A DNA stretch of 64,000 bases from Prosthecobacter sp. (GCA_021733925.1 JAIPJY010000027.1:23581-87580), one strand, 5' to 3'. Positions 43,442 through 52,415 are shown, counted from the first letter of the stretch. Numbers and translations: made by a program. Notes: generated by a model from the sequence alone, not told the origin.

Positions 43442-44896
43442 ATGATGCGATTCATTCTTTCGATGCTGTTTTTTGGCGTGACGTGCAGTCTGTACGCAAG
43501 GCAACCCAACATTCTCTGGCTGGTGGGAGAGAACATCTCGCACGATCTCGGGTGTTACGGGGCGAAGAATGTGCATACGCCGAATCTCGACGGGCTGGCG
43601 AAGGAGGGGGTGCGATTTACGAATGTGTTTGCGACGAATCCGGCGTGTGCGCCGAGCCGCAGCGCCTTTATGCTGGGCATGTATCAGACGACGACGGACA
43701 CGCAGCACATGCGTTCGCACCGCAGCGATGATTTCAAGCTGCCGCCGGGGGTGCGGCCGATGACGCAGCGGCTGCAGGATGTGGGCTACACGACGGCGAA
43801 CCTCAAAACGATCAGTGACAAGGCGGTGGGGACGGGGAAGCTGGATTTGAACTTTGTGAACGAGGGGCCGATTTATCAGACGGATGATTGGGGTGCGCTG
43901 AAATCGAAGCAGCCTTTTTTTGCGCAGATCAATTCGCATGAGGTGGAGTATGACATCTATGACCGGCAGAGCGCGAAGAAGGAACGGGTCGAGTGGGTGG
44001 GGGAGCGTGAGCATGTGAAGCATGCAACGCCGGAGAACGTGACGCCGCCGCCGTATTACCCGGATGCGCCGCTGGTGCGTGAGGAGTGGGCGCGCTATTT
44101 GAACTCGGTGTCTGGCATGGATGTGCGCATTGGGTGGGTGCTGGATCAGCTGCGCAAGGACGGGCTGGAGGACGACACCGTGGTCATTTTCTTTGCGGAC
44201 AATGGAAGATTGGAGCCGCGTGGCATTCACTGGTGCTATGACTGCGGACTGCGGGTGCCGATGATTGTTCGGTGGCCGAAGAATTTCCCAGCACCTGATG
44301 GATACGCTGCGGGTGGTGTGAATGAGCAGATCGTGAGTTTGATCGATGTGACAGCCACCACGCTGGATCTCGCGGGCATTGCGAAGCCGCCGCTGATGCA
44401 AGGACGTGTGATCTTTGGCCCGCATGCGGAGGAGCCGCGCACGTTTGCGTTTGCGGCGCGAGATCGCATTGATGAAACGGTGCAGCGCATTCGCTCGGTG
44501 CATGACGAACGGTTTCACTACATCCGGACGTTCACGAAGGGGCCGACGTTTGCCTCGCTGAACCGGTACAAGGAGAAGTGCTTTCCGATTGTGCCGCTGA
44601 TGCGTGAGATGCAGGCGGCGGGAACGCTCACTGGACCGCCGCTGGCGCTGATGCAACGCGAAGGACCGTGCGAGGAGCTGTATGACACGAAGGCGGATCC
44701 CGATGAGATTCACGACTTGATCGGTTCGACGAAACCGGAGCACCGGGAGGCGGTCACACGGCTGAGAGCGGCGCTGGACACGTGGATTGTTGAGACGGGG
44801 GATCGTGGAGTGATTCCGGAAGCGCCTGAGGTGTATGCGCCGTTTGAGAAGGAGATGGATGCGTGGTTTGGCACGCCGAAATGGTTCAAGAAGTGA
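43442..44896 (+). CDS. divergent type I sulfatase (GEN metal site, CAPSR)
   Basis: This secreted sulfatase-family protein has about 484 residues. ATG 43442 gives a signal peptide (MRFILSMLFFGVTCSLYA); a GTG at 43409 is less likely. The first metal-binding strand, usually DD, reads LVGENISHDLGCYGAK, so both aspartates are changed (Glu, Asn). The formylglycine motif C-A-P-S-R (Cys69) and FFADNGR are present. The overall look (LGCYG, NPACAPSRSAF) is that of the sulfamidase-like PVC group. It may still be active because this Glu-Asn pair recurs in that group. The ceramidase-like gene starts 13 bp downstream. Confidence 0.88.
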   Translation: MMRFILSMLFFGVTCSLYARQPNILWLVGENISHDLGCYGAKNVHTPNLDGLAKEGVRFTNVFATNPACAPSRSAFMLGMYQTTTDTQHMRSHRSDDFKLPPGVRPMTQRLQDVGYTTANLKTISDKAVGTGKLDLNFVNEGPIYQTDDWGALKSKQPFFAQINSHEVEYDIYDRQSAKKERVEWVGEREHVKHATPENVTPPPYYPDAPLVREEWARYLNSVSGMDVRIGWVLDQLRKDGLEDDTVVIFFADNGRLEPRGIHWCYDCGLRVPMIVRWPKNFPAPDGYAAGGVNEQIVSLIDVTATTLDLAGIAKPPLMQGRVIFGPHAEEPRTFAFAARDRIDETVQRIRSVHDERFHYIRTFTKGPTFASLNRYKEKCFPIVPLMREMQAAGTLTGPPLALMQREGPCEELYDTKADPDEIHDLIGSTKPEHREAVTRLRAALDTWIVETGDRGVIPEAPEVYAPFEKEMDAWFGTPKWFKK

Positions 44897-44909
44897 GCGT
44901 GGGGATCGT

Positions 44910-46286
44910 ATGGGTCCCATGATCACACGACTGCTGTTTGGCCTTTTCCTCATCGCGATTCAAATTCAAGCGGGCGACTTTCGCGTCGGTGCGGCGCAGG
45001 TGGACATCACGCCGAAGAACGGCACGCCGATGGCGGGGTACTACAAGTTTCGAGCCGTGGGCGGTGTGCTGGATCCGATTTATGCGAAAGCCATCGTGGT
45101 GGAGCAGGACGGCACGCATGCGGCGTTTGTGGTGATCGATCTTTCCGGAACGACGCGGCCCATCGTGGCGGCGGCGCGCAAGGCGGTGCAGGAGCAGTGC
45201 GGCATCGAGGGGGACCATGTGATGATCTCTGCCACGCACACGCATACCGGGCCGCAGCTCGCGCGCGGCTCGCTGATGGATGAACTCACAAAGGCGAACT
45301 CACCTCCCGGCATGGACTACATGCAGGCGCTGCCCGGATACATCGCGCAAGCGGTCAAGGAGGCGAAGGCCCGGCTGGCCCCGGCGCGGCCTTCGGTGGC
45401 GATGGGGAGGGCGGAGGGGATCAGCTTCAACCGTCGTGTGCTGCGCGATGGCGTGAAAGAGGCGATCTGGCAGCCGAAGACGCTCAATCCGGGCACCGAC
45501 AAGCCTGCGGGCCCGATTGATCCCGAGGTGGGCGTGCTGGTGTTTGAGTCGGATGGCAAGCCGGTGGCGAGCTATCTGAACTTCGCCATGCATCCGACCT
45601 CCGTCGGCGGTGGGTTGAAGATCTCGGCGGATTATCCCGGTGTGTTCTGCAAGCTCGTCAGCGAAAGGCATGGGCCCGGCATGATCTCGGTCTTTGCGAA
45701 TGGCTGCTGCGGCAACATCAACCATGGCGACTACCTTACGGGCAAACGCCGCACCACGCTCGAACTCGGAACCGCGCTGGCGGATGCTGCTGACGCCGCG
45801 TGGCCGGATTTGAAGCCGGTCACGACGTTCAAGCCGCGCATCCGTTCCGAGCAGGTGACGCTGCAGCGCCGCACGTTTACCGAGGTGGAGATCGCCAAGG
45901 CGAAGGACATCACCACGCGGATGTTCACCGAAAACCTCGGCACCGTGCCGATGGCGGAGGCCGTGTGCATCCTGGAGACGGTGGCGAAGCAGAACGAGCC
46001 GCTGCTCGCGGAGGTGCAGGTCATCGCGCTGAGTGATGAACTCGCCATCGTGTCGCTGCCGGGAGAGATTTTTGTTGAGCTGGGGCTGGCGCTCAAAAAG
46101 GCCTCGCCGTTCAAGCACACCTTCATCGCGGAGCTGGCGAACGGCAGCATCGGGTATGTGCCGAACCGAGAGGCATATCCGCAGGGAAACTATGAGGTCG
46201 TCAGCGCACGGAATGAGGTGGGCAGCGGTGAGAAGCTGGTGGAGGTGGCGCTGAAGCTGCTGGGTGAGGTGAAAGCGGCTAGGTGA
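44910..46286 (+). CDS. neutral/alkaline ceramidase-like hydrolase
   Basis: This secreted protein has about 458 residues from ATG 44910 (MGPMITRLLFGLFLIAIQIQ) and resembles the N-terminal domain of neutral ceramidases. It has VGAAQVDITPKNGTPMAGY near residue 25, the zinc-site motif ISATHTHTGPQ near 110, the nucleophile-type region NFAMHPTSVGG (about 230), and FANGCCGNINHGDY (about 265). Relatives are common in PVC bacteria beside sulfatases and may cleave other amides or esters instead of ceramide. It is likely co-transcribed with the preceding sulfatase. Its last eight bases overlap the convergent TOPRIM gene. Confidence 0.85.
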   Translation: MGPMITRLLFGLFLIAIQIQAGDFRVGAAQVDITPKNGTPMAGYYKFRAVGGVLDPIYAKAIVVEQDGTHAAFVVIDLSGTTRPIVAAARKAVQEQCGIEGDHVMISATHTHTGPQLARGSLMDELTKANSPPGMDYMQALPGYIAQAVKEAKARLAPARPSVAMGRAEGISFNRRVLRDGVKEAIWQPKTLNPGTDKPAGPIDPEVGVLVFESDGKPVASYLNFAMHPTSVGGGLKISADYPGVFCKLVSERHGPGMISVFANGCCGNINHGDYLTGKRRTTLELGTALADAADAAWPDLKPVTTFKPRIRSEQVTLQRRTFTEVEIAKAKDITTRMFTENLGTVPMAEAVCILETVAKQNEPLLAEVQVIALSDELAIVSLPGEIFVELGLALKKASPFKHTFIAELANGSIGYVPNREAYPQGNYEVVSARNEVGSGEKLVEVALKLLGEVKAAR

Positions 46287-46920
46287 ACGTGCTGAGCAGG
46301 AACGCCTTTAGTGATGCAAAACTGGGGTGATTGAAATCCACCCATTTTTCCTGCATCCAAGGCTTGTCCACGTCTTTTCGTCCATGCCAAGCGGCGAGGC
46401 CAAATCGCTCGTTTGGCACTTCTTTCGTGGCAATCCAAAGCTGGGCGCGCGCTTTGTCATTCTTGGCGAAAATGTCTGATGGTTTCCATCCTTTAGACTC
46501 AGCACAGCGAAAGAAATCCTCAACGCATGGCTCTACAGGACTTCCTTTCAGTGAAGCCAGCCAGAGTGATTCCAGCGCCCCAGGTTTTCCATCTCCGGGG
46601 AGTACAAAAATCGTCGGGTTAAGCTCCTGAAATTCTTCAGGAGCATGTGCCACGGCACCCTTCACACTTTCAAGTGCTGCGGAAGCATCCTCGTCAGCAT
46701 CACGGATGATGCTTGCGCGATTAAGGAGGTTAAAGCCTTTCAGTTTGACGACGTCGGCAAGGAATGTCCCCAGTCTTGCTTTTCCTTCATACGCAATGAC
46801 GTGGACATCGGTGATGTTGAGTTCGAAAAACCATGCGTTGAAAAACTTCACTTCATCTTCGCCTTCACAGAGCAAAAGACCGGGCTTTGAGATGGTCAGC
46901 GGCTTGCGGTTGGCGGACAT
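46279..46920 (-). CDS. TOPRIM-fold protein (DUF3226-like), partner of AAA ATPase
   Basis: This 213-residue protein has a TOPRIM-like core: LLLCEGEDEVKFF (acidic residue at the end of strand 1) and ASIIRDADEDAS (the DxD pair at about residues 73-75), as in DUF3226 and the nuclease half of OLD proteins. A third acidic site, expected for Mg-dependent cleavage, may be in FVLPGDGKPGA or near the C-terminus. The ATG overlaps the ATPase stop by one base (TGATG), so they are translated together. With the ATPase it would correspond to a split OLD-type nuclease, a layout found among anti-phage systems; function here is inferred. Confidence 0.8.
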   Translation of the reverse strand: MSANRKPLTISKPGLLLCEGEDEVKFFNAWFFELNITDVHVIAYEGKARLGTFLADVVKLKGFNLLNRASIIRDADEDASAALESVKGAVAHAPEEFQELNPTIFVLPGDGKPGALESLWLASLKGSPVEPCVEDFFRCAESKGWKPSDIFAKNDKARAQLWIATKEVPNERFGLAAWHGRKDVDKPWMQEKWVDFNHPSFASLKAFLLSTFT

Positions 46921-47882
46921 CAGCGCACCTCCCAGTCGCGTTCCAGCATGCGCTCCAGTTCTTCTTCATTCATTGTAACACAGCGGATGTCGCCATTTTC
47001 CATGCGTTCCAGACGATGGACGGCCAGATCGTTTTTTGGCTCGCCCTTGAAGACTTCAGCAGCAGCGGAAATGCACTCCAATGAGTGAGTGGTGGCGAAA
47101 ATCTGAACTTCTTCCTTGTTCACCGCTTCACGGATGCCCGTCCAGATTTGAGGCAGAGCACTCCAATGAAGACCGTTTTCGATTTCGTCGATGAGAACGA
47201 TGTCTGCTCCTTCACCAATGATAGCGCCATAAATCTGCACCAGCCGGTTAAAACCCTCACCGAGCAATGGAAGAGCGATTCGCTCTGGAAGACGGACATC
47301 GGCATAGAGCATGCGTTGTCCGGTATGCTCCATGGCACGCAGAGACTTTACACGCTGGTCAACGGATTGGAGAAACCCGACAAACCTGTCATCATTCTCT
47401 GCTCGCAGCGTCCAACGATCATAATTACGGGCGAGTTCGGCGGCGGCCAGTTTGCTTGTAGTCACCACACCGATCTTACGATTTGGTTTGCGGGGGACAA
47501 ACCGCACAAATATTGGAGGGCTGCACTTTAATGAAAAATCAGATCCTATGGCTGGATCTGTTAGCCAAGACAGGACGGTTTGTGTTTCACGTGGATTCTC
47601 ATCTCTGGATGCTGATATGATTATCTCGAACTCAAGCGAATCATGAAAAAGCCATTTGGCATACTCATCGTTCACAACTGGATCCGAAGTTCCATTGCGG
47701 AAAAGCATCAGGTTAATATCCCCTTTTGGATGTGCTCCACTACCAGGCAACATCGATACAGCTTCAAGCACTGCCGTTTTACCTGAGTTGCTCGTGCCGA
47801 CAAACAAATTGACCTTGGCCAACGGATTGATTTTCAGCCGGCGGAAGCATTTGAAGTTTTCGATCTCGAGGGAGGTCAGCAT
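46920..47882 (-). CDS. OLD-like AAA/ABC-type ATPase
   Basis: This 320-residue ATPase has SMC/OLD layout without a coiled coil. Walker A is GTSNSGKTAVLE at about 29-40 after SLEIENFKCF, Walker B is ADIVLIDEIENGLHW near 225, and a switch His is in IFATTHSLECI near 263. It resembles the AAA_21 group that senses and gates a nuclease partner. The downstream overlapping gene is a TOPRIM-type protein, so the pair probably forms one complex. No methyltransferase, helicase or reverse transcriptase is linked. The base composition of both is lower in GC than neighbouring genes, consistent with transfer. Confidence 0.85.
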   Translation of the reverse strand: MLTSLEIENFKCFRRLKINPLAKVNLFVGTSNSGKTAVLEAVSMLPGSGAHPKGDINLMLFRNGTSDPVVNDEYAKWLFHDSLEFEIIISASRDENPRETQTVLSWLTDPAIGSDFSLKCSPPIFVRFVPRKPNRKIGVVTTSKLAAAELARNYDRWTLRAENDDRFVGFLQSVDQRVKSLRAMEHTGQRMLYADVRLPERIALPLLGEGFNRLVQIYGAIIGEGADIVLIDEIENGLHWSALPQIWTGIREAVNKEEVQIFATTHSLECISAAAEVFKGEPKNDLAVHRLERMENGDIRCVTMNEEELERMLERDWEVR

Positions 47883-47966
47883 GGGGACACTTGATTATGA
47901 CGGTCAGGCAAGATGATGCAACCGTTCAAGTAAAACTGAAAGCAATCTGAGGTCAGAATCACTCGT

Positions 47967-48125
47967 TCACGCCGCCTGTGGGGCGCGGATGTGGGCCCAG
48001 CAGTGGACGTGGGGGGCGCCGCGGAAGAACCAGACCCTGTTGGGGCCTTCGATCTGCCAGACGTCCCAGACGCCGTCTTTGCCGACGTCCTGGCTATTGA
48101 GGAAGGCCATGTGGAGCGTGTTCAT
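47967..48125 (-). CDS. 52-residue orphan fragment (C-terminal piece of a larger enzyme family?)
   Basis: This short frame encodes 52 residues, MNTLHMAFLNSQDV followed by WDVWQIEGPNRVWFFRGAPH and VHCWAHI. It is rich in Trp, His and aromatic residues and looks like the end strand-turn of a secreted enzyme (a PHVH motif near the terminus, as in some DUF3500-like proteins), but no such domain precedes it. An in-frame stop lies six codons before the ATG. It may be a decayed remnant or a genuine small protein. I cannot decide from the sequence. Confidence 0.35.
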   Translation of the reverse strand: MNTLHMAFLNSQDVGKDGVWDVWQIEGPNRVWFFRGAPHVHCWAHIRAPQAA

Positions 48126-48365
48126 GGCTGGGTTGTATCAAACGAGGGCCGGAGTGGAAAGATTTGTTTTAACGGCCGATGTTGGCTGAGAGTGCAGGTC
48201 CATAGCGAGCCGGCATGAAAGTGATGCTGAATGGGTATTTTAGATATGGAGCCATTCGGCGTTAATGAGGGTGTGAAACTTGCAGACGGGCCATTCCACT
48301 TCGGCACGACCCAGGCGGGCGATTTGAAGTGACCTATTAAATCTTGGAAACCTACCCAACCCTTT

Positions 48366-49622
48366 ATGAACAGCAGCTACGAAGTCATCATCATTGGCGG
48401 AGGTCCGGCGGGAACCAGCACGGCGGCCATTCTCGCGGAATACGGGCACAAGGTGCTGGTGATCGAGCGCGAGAAGTTTCCGCGCTATCATGTGGGGGAA
48501 TCGTTGATTCCTTTCACGTTTGGACCGCTGGAGAGGCTGGGGCTGATCCCGACGATGAAGAAGTCGCACTTCATGAAGAAGTTCAGCGTGAGCTTTGTGC
48601 AGCCGGATGGACGGCGCTCGCAGCCTTTTTACTTTTATAATCGGTATGACCGCGAGACGGTCGCGCAGACATGGCAGGTGATGCGGTCGGAGTTTGACCA
48701 GATGCTGATGGAGCATGCACGTGGCAAAGGGGCGGTGGTGCGCGAGGAGACGACGGTGACGCAATTGCTCAAGGACGACAGCGGCCGGGTGGTGGGTGTG
48801 GCGGTGAAGAACAATGATGGCACGGAGGAGCATCTGCTGGCGAAGCTGGTGATCGATGCCTCGGGCAAGGAGGCGTTTGCCTCGGTGCGTGAGGGCTGGC
48901 GCGTGGGTGATCCTTATTTAAACAAGGTGGCGGTGTGGACGTACTACAAGGGATCGAAGCGTGAAACGGGCATTGATGAAGGTGCGACGACGATTGCGTT
49001 TGTGCCGGACAAGGGGTGGTTCTGGCACATCCCGATGCATGACGACATGGTGAGCATTGGCGTTGTGGCTGAAGGCAAGTACTTGAGCCGTGATGGGGTG
49101 AAGGATCCGAAGGCGATGTTTGAGCGCGAGATCTGCGAGAACAAATGGATCGAGGACCATCTTTCCTGCGGCACCTCGACAGGGGAGTACTGGATCACGA
49201 GCGAATACACACGGCATTCGAAGTTCGGCGCGTCGCCGGGCCTGCTGCTGGTTGGTGATGCGTATGCGTTTCTGGATCCGGTGTTCAGCAGCGGCGTGCT
49301 GCTGGCGCTGAAGAGCGGTGTCGTCGCGGCGGATGCGGTGCATGAGGCACTGGTGGCGGGCGATGTCTCGCCGCAGAGTTTTACGGCCTACACGGAGATG
49401 ATGCGGCAGGGGCTCGATAACATGCGCAAGCTGGTGTACGCCTTCTACAATCCGAACTTCTCCTTCAAGGATGTGGTGATGAAGTATCCTGAGGCCGGGG
49501 GTGAGATTACGGACTGTCTGTCTGGGGATGTGAACAAGGACTACTCGTCGCTGTGGACGAAGATCCGTGAGTTTGCGCCGATCCCGGATGAGCTGCCCTA
49601 TGGGGTGCCGATGGCGGCGTGA
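48366..49622 (+). CDS. FAD-dependent halogenase-like / geranylgeranyl-reductase-family oxidoreductase
   Basis: This 418-residue flavoprotein has the Rossmann FAD motif VIIIGGGPAGTSTAA at 7-21, the second FAD motif GDAYAFLDPVFSSGVLLA (about 297-314), and the segment GWFWHIPMHDD that corresponds to the WxWxIP motif of flavin-dependent halogenases. A lysine pair near residues 71-72 (FMKKFSVSF) is in the position of the catalytic Lys of some halogenases. A geranylgeranyl-reductase-type role is an alternative. No carrier protein or flavin reductase is next to it. Substrate unknown. Confidence 0.8.
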   Translation: MNSSYEVIIIGGGPAGTSTAAILAEYGHKVLVIEREKFPRYHVGESLIPFTFGPLERLGLIPTMKKSHFMKKFSVSFVQPDGRRSQPFYFYNRYDRETVAQTWQVMRSEFDQMLMEHARGKGAVVREETTVTQLLKDDSGRVVGVAVKNNDGTEEHLLAKLVIDASGKEAFASVREGWRVGDPYLNKVAVWTYYKGSKRETGIDEGATTIAFVPDKGWFWHIPMHDDMVSIGVVAEGKYLSRDGVKDPKAMFEREICENKWIEDHLSCGTSTGEYWITSEYTRHSKFGASPGLLLVGDAYAFLDPVFSSGVLLALKSGVVAADAVHEALVAGDVSPQSFTAYTEMMRQGLDNMRKLVYAFYNPNFSFKDVVMKYPEAGGEITDCLSGDVNKDYSSLWTKIREFAPIPDELPYGVPMAA

Positions 49623-49689
49623 GTGGAGGAAGATGAAGTGATTTTAATTATCGTGGCGGGCGAGGACGGGCAACCTTGCTCGCATCGTC

Positions 49690-50313
49690 ATGAAAACGCT
49701 CCTGCTTCACACCAGCCTGGCTTTATGTGCCTTGTCGAGTCTTCAGTCCCGCACCTGGACGGAGGCGCAGACGGGGCGAACTTTGGAGGGTGATTTTGTG
49801 AGTGTGCAAGGAAGTGCGGTGGTGGTGCGCACGGGGAACGGGGGCACGCTGCAGCTGCCGCTGGCAAGGCTGAGCGAGGCCGACCAGACATTTGTCAAAG
49901 AGCAGGCGACGGCCAGCACTAAGCCTGCGGCGACCAGGACGGAGGAGAAAGAAGCAGGCAAAGACGATGTGAAGAAACAGCTCATCGGCACCTGGGATGG
50001 CTTCATGGCAGACAGTGATGGCTCAAAGCATGGGGATATCCGGCTGGTCATCACGGCAGATAAAATCACCGCCTCCAATCCGCAGGGCGACCGCGCGATG
50101 GGCGCAGGGACTTACAAGATCACGGGCAAGCGGATTGATGCCACGGGGACGGAAGGGCAGTTTGCCGGTAAAAAGTATGAGGGCATTTTTGACCTCGACA
50201 GCAAGACCTTGAAATGGTGCTCGGCGAACGACAACCCGAACTCCACCCGCCCCACCAAGCTGCAAACGAATCCGCAGGCCGGGCAGTTCCTCATGGTGCT
50301 GGAGAAGAAATAA
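49690..50313 (+). CDS. SHD1-domain secreted protein
   Basis: This 207-residue protein has a signal peptide (MKTLLLHTSLALCALSSLQS). Residues about 22-72 form an SHD1-type domain (TWTEAQTGRTLEGDFVSVQG, LQLPLARLSEADQTF), a beta-rich module widespread in PVC bacteria. After a Lys/Glu-rich linker, residues about 95-205 form a lipocalin-like beta-barrel of the type found in planctomycete TIGR03067 proteins (LIGTWDGFMADSDG, YEGIFDLDSKTLKWC). Role unknown; probably binds a ligand or proteins at the cell surface. It precedes the two-component system by 39 bp. Confidence 0.75.
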   Translation: MKTLLLHTSLALCALSSLQSRTWTEAQTGRTLEGDFVSVQGSAVVVRTGNGGTLQLPLARLSEADQTFVKEQATASTKPAATRTEEKEAGKDDVKKQLIGTWDGFMADSDGSKHGDIRLVITADKITASNPQGDRAMGAGTYKITGKRIDATGTEGQFAGKKYEGIFDLDSKTLKWCSANDNPNSTRPTKLQTNPQAGQFLMVLEKK

Positions 50314-50352
50314 CGGGTTTCACGATCGGCATCGCCGCGTTTCTTGGTCTGC

Positions 50353-51024
50353 ATGCGCCTCCTCGTCATTGAAGATGAAATCAAGGTGGCCCGCTTCATT
50401 GAACGCGGGCTGCGCGAGGAGGGATTTGCGGTGGAAACCGCCCTGGATGGTGAGGCAGGGCTGGCCAAGGCGAGGGACGGGAGTTTTGACCTGATCATCC
50501 TCGATGTGATGCTGCCGCTGCGGGATGGTTTTTCGGTGCTGCGTGCGCTGAGGGCTGCAGGTGTGTCCACGCGGGTGCTGATGCTGACTGCGCGAGATGG
50601 CGTGGGGGATCGGGTGCAGGGGCTGGATCTTGGCGCGGATGATTATCTGGTGAAACCGTTCGCCTTTGCGGAACTGCTGGCGCGCGTGCGTGCGCTGCTG
50701 CGGCGGAGCATTGCTGAGGAGTCTGCGCTGCTGCATGCGGCGGATGTGCAGGTGGATCTGCGTGCGCGGCGTGTGACGCGGGGCGGGAAACTGGTGACGC
50801 TCTCCTCCAAGGAGTTCGGTGTGCTGGCGCATCTGCTGCGGCGTGCGGGGAATGTGGTGACGCGAGCCGAACTGGCGGAAACGGTGTGGGAAGATCTGCC
50901 GAACACGCCCAGCAATGTGATCGAAGTCACGGTTTACCATTTGCGGGAGAAGATCGACCGTGGCTTTTCACCGGCGCTGATCCAAACCGTCCGTGGTGCG
51001 GGCTACCTGCTGCAAACATCATGA
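50353..51024 (+). CDS. OmpR/PhoB-type response regulator
   Basis: This response regulator has about 223 residues from ATG 50353 (MRLLVIEDEIKVAR). The receiver domain (1-118) has the acidic pocket near IEDE, phosphorylatable Asp51 in LIILDVMLPL, a Thr in MLTARD and Lys in VKPFAFAE. The winged-helix domain (about 130-222) includes LSSKEFGVLAHLLRR and TVYHLREKID. It resembles the CusR/CopR subgroup that responds to heavy metals, but sensor ligands cannot be seen from sequence. Its stop overlaps the kinase start (ATGA). Confidence 0.93.
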   Translation: MRLLVIEDEIKVARFIERGLREEGFAVETALDGEAGLAKARDGSFDLIILDVMLPLRDGFSVLRALRAAGVSTRVLMLTARDGVGDRVQGLDLGADDYLVKPFAFAELLARVRALLRRSIAEESALLHAADVQVDLRARRVTRGGKLVTLSSKEFGVLAHLLRRAGNVVTRAELAETVWEDLPNTPSNVIEVTVYHLREKIDRGFSPALIQTVRGAGYLLQTS

Positions 51025-52415
51025 AATCACTCCGCGCACGACTCTGCATCAGTTTCACGGCGCTGCTGGCGGCGGCGCTGCTGATGTTTGGTGTCATTGC
51101 GTGGCTGGTGGCGCGTGAGGCGATGACGAACGATCTGGATGATTTTCTGCGGTCGAAAGCGACGCTGCTTGGAAGGCTGGTGTCGCCGATGCGGAACCGG
51201 ATTGAGCCATGGATCGAGCAGGAGCTGCAGGTGCAGGAGCGGCATTTCATGCTGCAGGTTTTTGCGGCGGACGGCAGCGTGGCAGGCAAGTCGAGCAATC
51301 TCGCGCATGCCATTCCGCTGAGCGATGAAGTGCGCCGCTCGGAGCATCCGGCAGGGAATGCGGTGATCGAGACGCTGCATGCCGCTGGCCGCGCCTACCG
51401 CGTGGCGACACATCCACGGCGGGAATTGTGGGGCGATCCGGTGGTGCTGTATGCGCAGGCCTTGATGCCGCTGGAGGAGGTGCATGCGCGTGAACGGCGG
51501 CTGCTGGTGTGGCTGGTGGGCTGCGGTGTGGCCATGCTGGCTGCAGGTGGTGTGGCGGCCTGGCATCTGAGCCGGCAGTGGCTGCGCTCGGTGGCCAATC
51601 TGGAGGAAGCGGCACGGGGACTGAGCAGTGCGGAGCTGGGACTGCGGCGTTTGTTTGTGCCTGCGGATGACGAGGAGCTGGCGGCACTGGCGGCTTCGTT
51701 TAATTTGCTGCTGGACCGCCTGGAATCTGCGCATGCGACACAGCAGCGGTTCACGGCGGATGCCTCGCATGAACTGCGTACGCCATTGACGGTATTGCGT
51801 GGGGAGATTGAGGTGGCGCTGAGAAAGCCGCGCAGTGCGGAGGACTACCGCGAAGTGCTTGTCAGCAACAAGGAGGAGATCGAGCGGCTCTCCCGGCTCA
51901 CGGAAAACATGCTCGCGCTGGCGCAGGTGGATGTGGGGGATGGCATCGCGCAGCGGGAGCTGGTGAACGTGAGCGAACTTTGTGCCGGAGTGGTCGCGCG
52001 ACTACAGGGACTCGCGAATGAGAAGCGCATCATGCTGCAGCATGAGGACGGCACGAATGAACCGCTCAGTGTGAACGGAGACCGGATTGCGCTGGAGCGG
52101 GTGGTGGCGAACCTTGTCGAAAATGCCGTGAGGTACTCGCCGGCGGGAGAACAGGTGACGGTGCGAGTCTGCAAAGTGCCGCCGTGGATTGAGGTGCAGG
52201 TTATTGATACGGGCGGTGGAATTGCGCCGGAGCATCTGCCGCATTTGTTTGAGCGATTTTACCGCGTGGACAAGGCGCGCTCACGTGTGCATGACGGCAG
52301 CGGCCTGGGATTGTCGATTGTGAAGGCGCTGGCGGAAGCGCACGGCGGCGGCGTGAGTGTGACGAGCGTGGTGGGGCAGGGGAGCGTCTTCACGGTGCGG
52401 CTGCCGGCGGCGTGA
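51021..52415 (+). CDS. membrane sensor histidine kinase
   Basis: This 464-residue kinase has two membrane spans (about 11-30 and 160-182), a periplasmic sensor loop of about 125 residues, a HAMP linker (LRSVANLEEAARGLSSAELG), a dimerisation/phosphoacceptor helix with His250 (ASHELRTPLTVL), and an ATPase core with the N, G1 and G2 boxes (VANLVENAVRYSP, IDTGGGIAPEHL, DGSGLGLSIVK). Its partner is the preceding response regulator. The last bases overlap the convergent membrane-protein gene by 26 bp. Confidence 0.93.
   Translation: MKSLRARLCISFTALLAAALLMFGVIAWLVAREAMTNDLDDFLRSKATLLGRLVSPMRNRIEPWIEQELQVQERHFMLQVFAADGSVAGKSSNLAHAIPLSDEVRRSEHPAGNAVIETLHAAGRAYRVATHPRRELWGDPVVLYAQALMPLEEVHARERRLLVWLVGCGVAMLAAGGVAAWHLSRQWLRSVANLEEAARGLSSAELGLRRLFVPADDEELAALAASFNLLLDRLESAHATQQRFTADASHELRTPLTVLRGEIEVALRKPRSAEDYREVLVSNKEEIERLSRLTENMLALAQVDVGDGIAQRELVNVSELCAGVVARLQGLANEKRIMLQHEDGTNEPLSVNGDRIALERVVANLVENAVRYSPAGEQVTVRVCKVPPWIEVQVIDTGGGIAPEHLPHLFERFYRVDKARSRVHDGSGLGLSIVKALAEAHGGGVSVTSVVGQGSVFTVRLPAA

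Noticed and set aside
43355-44953. 532-codon Arg-rich minus-strand frame
   Set aside because: Opposite to the sulfatase at 43442-44896; composition typical of an antisense frame.
46279-46286. Possible terminator between the ceramidase-like and TOPRIM genes
   Set aside because: The two stops overlap by eight bases and there is no hairpin with a T-tract in the overlap.
48240-48320. Minus-strand peptide IARLGRAEVEWPVCKFHTL before the halogenase gene
   Set aside because: It looks coding-like, but the frame is just the end of an antisense shadow and I found no relative; the 240-base gap 48126-48365 otherwise shows nothing.
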